This document shows positions 34,039-39,436 of a stretch of 39,436 nt of DNA, one piece after another. The notes under the pieces were generated by a model. That model worked only from the letters and a program-made list of their open reading frames with translations, made no database searches and was not told the DNA's origin. Source of the stretch: Alphaproteobacteria bacterium (GTDB lineage: Bacteria > Pseudomonadota > Alphaproteobacteria > UBA9219); assembly GCA_028716765.1 (NCBI GenBank), contig JAQUPC010000005.1, forward strand, positions 1 to 39,436, read 5' to 3'. Each line of letters opens with the position of its first letter. Position 1 is the stretch's first letter. The position numbers were made by a program, and so were the translations under genes.

Positions 34039-34542
34039 ATGAAAAGCAGATTATTTGCCGCGAGTTGCCTGATTTCGTTGTTCCTGTCGGGTCATTCCTT
34101 TGCGCAAGCCGTTACCCCGCAACCGCAAGAAGAGGAAATCAAGGCCGTCACCGGCTTCTGGCTTACCGACGACAAGGACGGCGTCGTGGAGATCTATGCC
34201 TGCGGGGAGAATGTCTGCGGACGGTTTCACTGGCTGGAAGACGACAGCCCTGAAAACCCGTCGCTCGACGGCAACAATCCTGATCCAAAAAAACGGAAAG
34301 AGCCTATGTGCGGCCTTCAATTTATGGGTGGATTCGCGCCGGATGGCCGCGGCCGTTTTGCGGACGGCTGGATTTACAGCCCGCGCGACGGAAGCACCTA
34401 CAGCGCCAGTTTGACCCTCCGGAACGAGAAAACGCTCGAACTTCGCGGTTATATGCTTATTCCGCTCTTCGGCGAAAGCCGTTACTGGCAGCGTACGGGG
34501 CCGGAGCCATCCTGTCAGACGGACAAATCCGTCAATCCATAA
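34039..34542 (+). CDS. DUF2147 exported protein
   Basis: A 167-residue protein with a signal peptide (LFAASCLISLFLSGHSFAQA, cleavage near residue 23). The mature part begins VTGFWLTDDKDGVVEIYACG and includes CGLQFMGGFAPDGRGRFADG, YSPRDGSTYSASLTL and LELRGYMLIPLFGESRYWQR, the pattern of DUF2147, a beta-rich periplasmic family of unknown role. It follows aas after 10 bases and is probably cotranscribed with it; a link to envelope lipids is only positional. Confidence 0.87.
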   Translation: MKSRLFAASCLISLFLSGHSFAQAVTPQPQEEEIKAVTGFWLTDDKDGVVEIYACGENVCGRFHWLEDDSPENPSLDGNNPDPKKRKEPMCGLQFMGGFAPDGRGRFADGWIYSPRDGSTYSASLTLRNEKTLELRGYMLIPLFGESRYWQRTGPEPSCQTDKSVNP

Positions 34543-34566
34543 ATTCATCCGCACTTTGCATATCAT

Positions 34567-34585
34567 CGTATATCGCAAATATACG
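34567..34585. repeat. Short inverted repeat upstream of the STAS gene
   Basis: CGTATAT/ATATACG (34567-34573 and 34579-34585) with a 5-base loop, in the 116-base gap between the DUF2147 and STAS genes. Possible operator or hairpin; there is no T-tract. Confidence 0.4.
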
Positions 34586-34658
34586 CGCCGTTAAGCACGC
34601 CCGGCTGATACTTGAATAAGCCTCTGTGAGGAATTTTAAGCGCTGGAAAGGGCGGTAT

Positions 34659-34967
34659 ATGCAATATGCGATTCAAAAAGATCCCGAGGCCCTACGTGTC
34701 ACAATGGAAGGCCCGTTTACGTTTCAGGATTCTTTGGCTTTTCAAACGATGCTGCGCTCCATCCAAAGCGCCATTTACGCCGCCGAAATACGGCTTAACA
34801 TGAAGCGTCTGGAATCCATAGACGCGATGGCGCTGAACATGTTGCTGATCGCCTATGACGCCATGAAAAAAAGCCGCCGGCCGCTTGTTTTCGAACAGCC
34901 GCAGGGGCAGGTACAGGAAGCTCTCAATCAAGCGGCGCAACACAACGCACTTACGATTTCCAATTAA
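34659..34967 (+). CDS. STAS-domain protein
   Basis: A 102-residue protein resembling STAS domains (anti-sigma-factor antagonist fold). After an N-terminal strand (ALRVTMEGPFTFQDSLAFQT), the central motif IRLNMKRLESIDAMALNMLL matches the STAS loop-helix where a phosphorylatable Ser occurs in regulators; here Ser is in ESIDAMAL. The remainder (AMKKSRRPLVFEQPQG, VQEALNQAAQHNALTI) also fits. The longer open frame begins with GTG at 34626, but ATG 34659 has GGAAAGG about 6 bases upstream and gives the conserved length. No kinase or phosphatase partner gene is adjacent, so its regulatory pathway is unknown. Confidence 0.8.
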   Translation: MQYAIQKDPEALRVTMEGPFTFQDSLAFQTMLRSIQSAIYAAEIRLNMKRLESIDAMALNMLLIAYDAMKKSRRPLVFEQPQGQVQEALNQAAQHNALTISN

Positions 34968-35116
34968 GCGATTTTACAAACACAACGAGGTTCTTCTACT
35001 GCACGGGAAAATGCTCTAGGCTTGACGTAAGCTACCCTTTGCAAACCGCGTCCGATGCCAGCCGTTCTCACACCCGATGCCTTTCTCGATCACGTCCTGA
35101 CGCGTTTTTCGCGGAT

Positions 35117-36121
35117 ATGCGCTGCGAGATAGACAACAACTATGACTGGGGGCGGTTTTCCTATGACGGCATAGACCGCTCGCAGGAACCCTATACCGAA
35201 CTTCACATCGCGACACTGAAGGCTCTGATCCGCGAAACCGAATCTTTTTTCCGCGCATGGTGCTTGCTGGCGGACGAAACGTCGAAGGATTTATTTGTCG
35301 GCCTGCTGCGCTATCGGCTGGCGGGGCATCGTCACGTGCGCCTTCCTGTGAACACGCCGGCTTATTGGGCCGAAAGAAAAAAAGTTGCGGCGATGCCTTC
35401 CTCGCCTTCGGCTCTTTCCATACCGGGCGTTTTCGGCAATAAGCTCTTCCATTACGAATTCGTTTTTGAAAACACGCCTATCAAACTGGATGCAAACGGC
35501 CTCTACTGGCCCTTTTTCATCCGCCAATATTTTCTCGAAAGAGACGGTATCCGGATACGCCCGGAACGGGGCGATCATGTAATTGACGGCGGCGCGTGCC
35601 TCGGCGACACCGCGATCGCTTTTGGCGCGGCGGCGGGATCCGAAGGTTCGGTTTACCTCTTCGATATGCTCGACGCGCATGTGAAGGCCTGCGCCTTCAA
35701 CATCACGCAAAACCCCGGCTTGTCCTCCTTTAAAATCTTCCCCTGCGGTTTGTCGGACATCGTCTTTTCTCCCGAGACGCCCTCGCCGGCCTCGGGCCGC
35801 TACGAGCCCGGATTCAGCCTTTCACCCGAAAACCGCGATTATCCCACAACGACGCTGGACCATCTCGTGAAACAGGGCGAAATCCCGCGCGTGGATTTCA
35901 TCAAGATGGACATCGAAGGATCGGAACTTAAAGCGCTGCATGGAGCCTCGGAAACCCTGCACCGGTTTAAGCCGAAACTGGCTATTTCGATCTATCACGA
36001 CATCGAACACTTTTATGCCGTGCCGTTGTTTATCGATTCACTTGGGCTTGGCTATCGCTTCTACCTCGGCCATTACTCCATTCATGCGGGGGAAACGGTC
36101 TTGTATGCCGTAACAGGTTAA
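35117..36121 (+). CDS. FkbM-family methyltransferase, N-terminus possibly frameshifted
   Basis: A protein of 334 residues from ATG 35117. It has the FkbM fold: SAM motif HVIDGGACLGDTAIAFGAAA, VYLFDMLDAHVKACAFNI, TTTLDHLVKQ and VDFIKMDIEGSELKALHGAS, followed by KLAISIYHDIEHFYAVPLF. Such enzymes O-methylate sugars or small metabolites; the substrate here is unknown. The frame is open upstream to a TTG at 35039, but residues there are not protein-like. In the +1 frame, ATG 35055 reads MPAVLTPDAFLDHVLTRF before a stop at 35132. Adding one T to the run of five near 35105 would join that start to this ORF, so a frameshift or sequencing slip is plausible. It converges on the phosphoribosyltransferase gene with a 4-base overlap. 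Confidence 0.83.
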   Translation: MRCEIDNNYDWGRFSYDGIDRSQEPYTELHIATLKALIRETESFFRAWCLLADETSKDLFVGLLRYRLAGHRHVRLPVNTPAYWAERKKVAAMPSSPSALSIPGVFGNKLFHYEFVFENTPIKLDANGLYWPFFIRQYFLERDGIRIRPERGDHVIDGGACLGDTAIAFGAAAGSEGSVYLFDMLDAHVKACAFNITQNPGLSSFKIFPCGLSDIVFSPETPSPASGRYEPGFSLSPENRDYPTTTLDHLVKQGEIPRVDFIKMDIEGSELKALHGASETLHRFKPKLAISIYHDIEHFYAVPLFIDSLGLGYRFYLGHYSIHAGETVLYAVTG

Positions 36122-36762
36122 GGAGACACAGCCGCCATCAAGGCCATGACCTCCTCATCCACCATCTGGCTAAAATCGTCGTAAAAGGCACCTACGCCAT
36201 AAAAGATTGACGGAACGAGCAGACTGATAACCTCGTCGGCCTCCCGTTCCAGCATGCTGTAGGCTGTATCGGCGGATACCGGAACGGCGACGGTTACGCG
36301 AAGCGCCCCCAGTTCGCGCGCCGCGCGTACGGCGGCGCGCATGTCGGCCCCCGTGGCTATGCCGTCATCGACAAGAATGACCGTGCGGTTCTTGAGGTCC
36401 GGAAACGGCCGTCCGTCCCGGTAAACGTCGTTGCGGCGGCGCAATTCCTTGCTTTCCCGCGCGATGGCCGCCTCAAGTTCGTCTTCGGAAATGCCGATCT
36501 GCCGGATAAGGTCTTCATTTAAAAAACGCACATCGTTTGCCGCCAGCGCCCCCATCGCCAGTTCCTCCTGCCCCGGCACGCCAAGCTTGCGCACAAGCAT
36601 TAGATCCATCGGCAAATCAAGCGCCTTGGCGATTTCCACGCCTACAGGAACCCCGCCGCGCGGCAGAGCCAGCACAAGAACGTCCTTCCGGCCCTTGTAG
36701 GCCGAAAGAGCGTCCGCAAGCAGCTTGCCTGCTTCCTGACGGCTGGAAAAGCTTTCCATCAT
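36118..36762 (-). CDS. Phosphoribosyltransferase-domain protein
   Basis: A 214-residue type I PRTase-fold protein. The PRPP-binding motif is VILVDDGIATGADMRAAVRA. The N-terminus VLALPRGGVPVGVEIAKAL is also typical of this group of stand-alone PRTases, which are often annotated without a known substrate. The start is ATG 36762, with GGAGAG 9 bases upstream; a second ATG follows directly. The frame is open further to 36798, but that adds a non-conserved leader. It is divergent from the nucleosidase gene across 56 bases, suggesting a shared role in nucleobase or nucleoside handling. Its 3' end overlaps the FkbM gene end. Confidence 0.85.
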   Translation of the reverse strand: MMESFSSRQEAGKLLADALSAYKGRKDVLVLALPRGGVPVGVEIAKALDLPMDLMLVRKLGVPGQEELAMGALAANDVRFLNEDLIRQIGISEDELEAAIARESKELRRRNDVYRDGRPFPDLKNRTVILVDDGIATGADMRAAVRAARELGALRVTVAVPVSADTAYSMLEREADEVISLLVPSIFYGVGAFYDDFSQMVDEEVMALMAAVSP

Positions 36763-36818
36763 GGGATTATTCTCTCCTCTCTTGCCGCCGGTCTGCAAGA
36801 CGTTTATTTCAGTTGATT

Positions 36819-37403
36819 ATGCCGAAGCTCGATCCCCCCAATACCCTCATAGTCTTTGCGCTTGATGCCGAAGCGCAGGGGCATTTCGACGATTTCGCGC
36901 CGCTCTATTGCGGCATCGGCAAAATCAACGCCGCCTACAGGCTGACGCACCGTCTCGCCGAATGGCGCAAGCGTCACAACGAAATGCCTTCGCTGGTATT
37001 GAATCTCGGCAGCGCCGGCTCGACCGGATTCGAGGCGGGAACCATCGTGAACTGCACGCGCTTCGTTCAACGCGATTTCGACGTGACGGCGCTCGGCCAC
37101 GAACCCTATGTCACGCCGCTCGACGACGTGCCCTGGCTTCTCAACAACGGCTTGCGCTATGAGAAGTTTCCCGAAGGAGCCTGCGGCACAGGCGACAGCT
37201 TTATGACCTGCGCAACGATGACGAACTGGAACGTCGTCGACATGGAAGCCTACGCGCTCGCCAAGATTTGCTGGATCGAAAACATCCCGTTCGGTTGCCT
37301 GAAATACGTCACCGATGGGGCCGACGGTCAGGCAGCTACGTCGTGGGAAGCCGGTCTTGCCCACACCGCGAGACAATTGCGCGCCGCCGTGGATTCCTTG
37401 TAA
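36819..37403 (+). CDS. Nucleosidase / phosphorylase-superfamily protein
   Basis: A 194-residue protein of the PNP/UDP phosphorylase superfamily, resembling methylthioadenosine/S-adenosylhomocysteine nucleosidases. It shows CGIGKINAAYRLTHRL, LVLNLGSAGSTGFEAGTIV, GTGDSFMT, the substrate-binding VVDMEAYALAKICWIENIPF and KYVTDGADGQA with the conserved catalytic Asp. At 194 residues it is shorter than typical MTA/SAH nucleosidases (about 230). The frame is open upstream through the PRTase region, but the conserved start is MPKLDPPNTLIVFALDAEAQ. Whether it acts on MTA/SAH or another nucleoside cannot be told. Confidence 0.83.
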   Translation: MPKLDPPNTLIVFALDAEAQGHFDDFAPLYCGIGKINAAYRLTHRLAEWRKRHNEMPSLVLNLGSAGSTGFEAGTIVNCTRFVQRDFDVTALGHEPYVTPLDDVPWLLNNGLRYEKFPEGACGTGDSFMTCATMTNWNVVDMEAYALAKICWIENIPFGCLKYVTDGADGQAATSWEAGLAHTARQLRAAVDSL

Positions 37404-37742
37404 ATCCGGGTTTTCTTCAAGAATTACGGATTTTCAATAAGCCGCAATTCTTCACAAATTTACCATAATAAGGCTCTTCAAAGGCCCGAATCTGAGATCA
37501 AGGATTCAATTCACTTCCTAACGCATTGGAAAGAATCCGTTTTGCCTCCCTGCTGCATGCACTTTCACCGTGGAAAAACCTAAACGACTGAATTTCTTTG
37601 CCGAATGCCAGTTTCGCACTTGCAAGAATCAAAGGAAAGGATTCATATATGGGGCGATTCAAAGGCATCAATTCTTAATGCCGGATCGTAATTAGATTTC
37701 GACGGCCGCCGCGCCTCAAACAAGCAAGCAAGGAGACAGGTT
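37404..37742 (+). promoter_or_regulatory. 339-bp non-coding ftsZ upstream region rich in GANTC sites
   Basis: No gene is seen here. The region holds six GANTC sites, the CcrM methyltransferase target of alphaproteobacteria, at 37488, 37503, 37533, 37626, 37640 and 37656 (first bases), plus one at 37392 inside the end of the preceding gene. About one would be expected by chance. In Caulobacter crescentus ftsZ transcription depends on CcrM methylation of its promoter. A ribosome site AGGAGA lies about 8 bases before the ftsZ start. No confident -35/-10 pair or CtrA site was identified. Confidence 0.6.
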
Positions 37743-39436
37743 ATGATCAATTTGTCGATGGCAGAACCGGACAGCATTCTGCGCCCTCGTCTATCCGTCA
37801 TCGGCATAGGCGGCGCAGGCGGCAACGCCATCAACAATATGATCCGTTCCAACCTTGAAGGTTGCGATTTCATCTGCGCCAACACGGACTCGCAGGCTCT
37901 CGCGCAATCACTCGCGGCGCGAAAGATACAACTTGGCGTCAACCTGTCGCGCGGCCTTGGCGCCGGGTCCCGGCCTGAAATCGGGCAGGCGGCAGCCGAG
38001 GAACAGCTTCCGGACATTCTGGGTATCCTTGACGGCTCCGACATGGTGTTCATCACCGCCGGAATGGGCGGCGGTACAGGCACAGGCGCCGCGCCCGTCA
38101 TCGCACGCGCCGCGCGCGAAAGCGGCATCCTGACCGTCGGCGTCGTAACCAAGCCTTTCCACTTCGAAGGCAGCCAGCGCATGCGGCAGGCCGAAAAAGG
38201 CATTTCCGAACTTCAGGAATACGTCGATACGCTGATCGTCATTCCGAACCAGAATCTTTTCCGCATCGCCAATGAGCGCACGACGTTCGCCGAAGCCTTC
38301 CGTCTGGCGGACGAAGTGTTGAACTCGGGCGTGCGCGGCATTACCGACCTGATGGTCATGCCCGGCTTCATGAACCTCGACTTCGCCGACGTGAAGACGG
38401 TAATGGGCGAGATGGGCAAGGCCATGATGGGCACCGGCGAGGCCGACGGCGACAACCGCGCCATTCGCGCCGCCGAAGCCGCTATTTCCAACCCGCTGCT
38501 GGACGACATTTCCATGAAAGGCGCACGCGGCGTTTTGATCAACATCACAGGCGGCCTCGATATGACGCTGTTCGAAGTGGATCAGGCGGCGAATCGCATC
38601 CGCGAAGAAGTCGATCCGGAAGCGCAAATCAAGGTCGGCTCCACGCTCGGCGAAGATCTGGAGGGCCGCATTCGCGTCTCCGTCATCGCCACAGGCATCG
38701 ACGCAGCTATAGCCGAACAGCAACGCCAGCGCGCGGGATCGTCTGCAACGGCCCCGTTGCAACAATCATCTATGCGCGCCACACCCGATATGGCCCGCGA
38801 CATGGGACGCCGCGTTATGCCCGCCGCAAGGCCTGTGGCGTCTCCGGTTCAGGCACAGGCTCCGGCTGCGGCCAGCGTGAACGTTTCGACGTCCTATTTC
38901 AGCATGCCACAGGCGATGACGCCCCAAATGGCAACGCAACAGGCCGAAATGGAAAACGATGCCCCGGCCCAGCATGCCCCAACGCCGATGATGCCCGAAC
39001 GGGACCCCATCGTTGAAAAAACAGTGAAACCGGCTGTCTCCATGCCCCGTCAGGTCGAACCGGCCGCAACGCCGGCCCCGGCCTATGCGGCAACGCCGCG
39101 CGCCACTATGCCTCAATCCCCCTTGCGTCAGCCGGTGTCCGCCGCGCCGCAACGTGTGCAGCCCGCAACGGCGGCCGCACGGAGCAACGAACCTTCAAGC
39201 GATATGCGCGTGACGCAACTGACGTCCTCGGGCGCCCAGACATCGACCACCACGCACGTCAGCCAGCGTTCACAGTCGCTGTTCCAGCGCATCACGGGCT
39301 TCGGCATGGTACGGCCTTCGGCGGCGCGCGACGCCGAGGAAGCCCTCAGAGACGTGGAGGAAGTTTGCGAGCCGCGCCTGAGCGTCGATCCATCCGACCG
39401 CCCGGCCATTTCCGGCGAAGGGCAAACGGATCTACT
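37743..39436 (+). CDS. ftsZ: Cell-division protein FtsZ, 3' end outside window
   Basis: FtsZ is the tubulin-like GTPase that forms the division ring. From ATG 37743 the frame is open to the window end (564 codons, no stop). The GTPase core shows [16 protein letters not shown] (19-34), NTDSQAL, the tubulin signature GMGGGTGTG (107-115), [10 protein letters not shown] and the T7-loop [15 protein letters not shown]. The core ends near residue 320 and is followed by a long linker of Ala, Pro, Gln and Met ([12 protein letters not shown] and similar), as in alphaproteobacteria. The last visible residues, GQTDLL, probably precede the conserved C-terminal tail that binds FtsA/ZipA-type partners. The preceding gene is not ftsA, so this ftsZ is outside the usual dcw order. 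Confidence 0.96.
   Translation, partial: MINLSMAEPDSILRPRLSVIGIGGAGGNAINNMIRSNLEGCDFICANTDSQALAQSLAARKIQLGVNLSRGLGAGSRPEIGQAAAEEQLPDILGILDGSDMVFITAGMGGGTGTGAAPVIARAARESGILTVGVVTKPFHFEGSQRMRQAEKGISELQEYVDTLIVIPNQNLFRIANERTTFAEAFRLADEVLNSGVRGITDLMVMPGFMNLDFADVKTVMGEMGKAMMGTGEADGDNRAIRAAEAAISNPLLDDISMKGARGVLINITGGLDMTLFEVDQAANRIREEVDPEAQIKVGSTLGEDLEGRIRVSVIATGIDAAIAEQQRQRAGSSATAPLQQSSMRATPDMARDMGRRVMPAARPVASPVQAQAPAAASVNVSTSYFSMPQAMTPQMATQQAEMENDAPAQHAPTPMMPERDPIVEKTVKPAVSMPRQVEPAATPAPAYAATPRATMPQSPLRQPVSAAPQRVQPATAAARSNEPSSDMRVTQLTSSGAQTSTTTHVSQRSQSLFQRITGFGMVRPSAARDAEEALRDVEEVCEPRLSVDPSDRPAISGEGQTDL

Noticed and set aside
36537..36818. N-terminal extension of the nucleosidase
   Set aside because: It runs antisense through the phosphoribosyltransferase gene and is Pro/Ala/Arg-rich shadow sequence.
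1..39436. CRISPR arrays, tRNA, rRNA, insertion sequences
   Set aside because: No regularly spaced repeats, no transposase or integrase motifs and no recognisable cloverleaf or rRNA sequence were seen by reading.

Overview
The window looks like chromosomal DNA of an alphaproteobacterium. The evidence is a PopZ-type protein (4979-5536), a transhydrogenase with its alpha subunit split into two genes as in Rhodospirillum, an FtsZ with an alphaproteobacterial-style long linker, a separate trpG-trpD-trpC cluster, and many GANTC (CcrM-type) sites in front of ftsZ. GC content is moderately high, with a few visibly AT-richer genes (the ankyrin-like gene at 1503-2906, the ATPase at 19577-21163, part of rhuM at 25033-26064). 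The exact order is not certain; a Rhodospirillales- or Micavibrio-like lineage is a guess. I saw no rRNA, tRNA, CRISPR array, insertion sequence or phage module.

Layout. 1-8438: the 3' part of htpG, a convergent solitary ankyrin-like gene, a MuiA-like exported protein, popZ, a bacteriohemerythrin, and a two-gene nucleotide-sugar module (6-dehydrogenase plus 4-epimerase). 8573-14289, plus strand: an RsmB-like rRNA methyltransferase, an unrecognised 567-residue membrane protein, and trpGDC ending in a clear terminator. 14351-23911, minus strand: fabD, a pfkB-family kinase and fabG; then a DUF4143-type ATPase with a 15-bp perfect inverted repeat at its start codon; an ABC1/UbiB kinase carrying an in-frame palindromic repeat; then the transhydrogenase genes pntAA, an unknown membrane gene, pntAB, pntB and a 63-codon ORF. 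24028-34967, plus strand: the heptose genes hldD and hldE with a rhuM gene between them, a solute-binding protein, a GT4 glycosyltransferase, a stand-alone prepilin-peptidase N-domain, a three-domain LplT-PlsC-Aas fusion, a DUF2147 protein and a STAS protein. 35117-39436: an FkbM methyltransferase with a possible N-terminal frameshift, a divergent phosphoribosyltransferase/nucleosidase pair, a 339-bp regulatory region and ftsZ, which runs off the right edge.

How the genes fit together. Most are housekeeping: envelope (heptose, uronic-acid sugars, glycosyl transfer, phospholipid repair), fatty-acid initiation, tryptophan, NADPH supply, and polar/cell-division organisation (PopZ, FtsZ). The unusual content is accessory DNA placed inside these operons: rhuM between the heptose genes, the ATPase after fabG, an extra membrane protein within pnt, and a palindromic repeat translated as part of a kinase.
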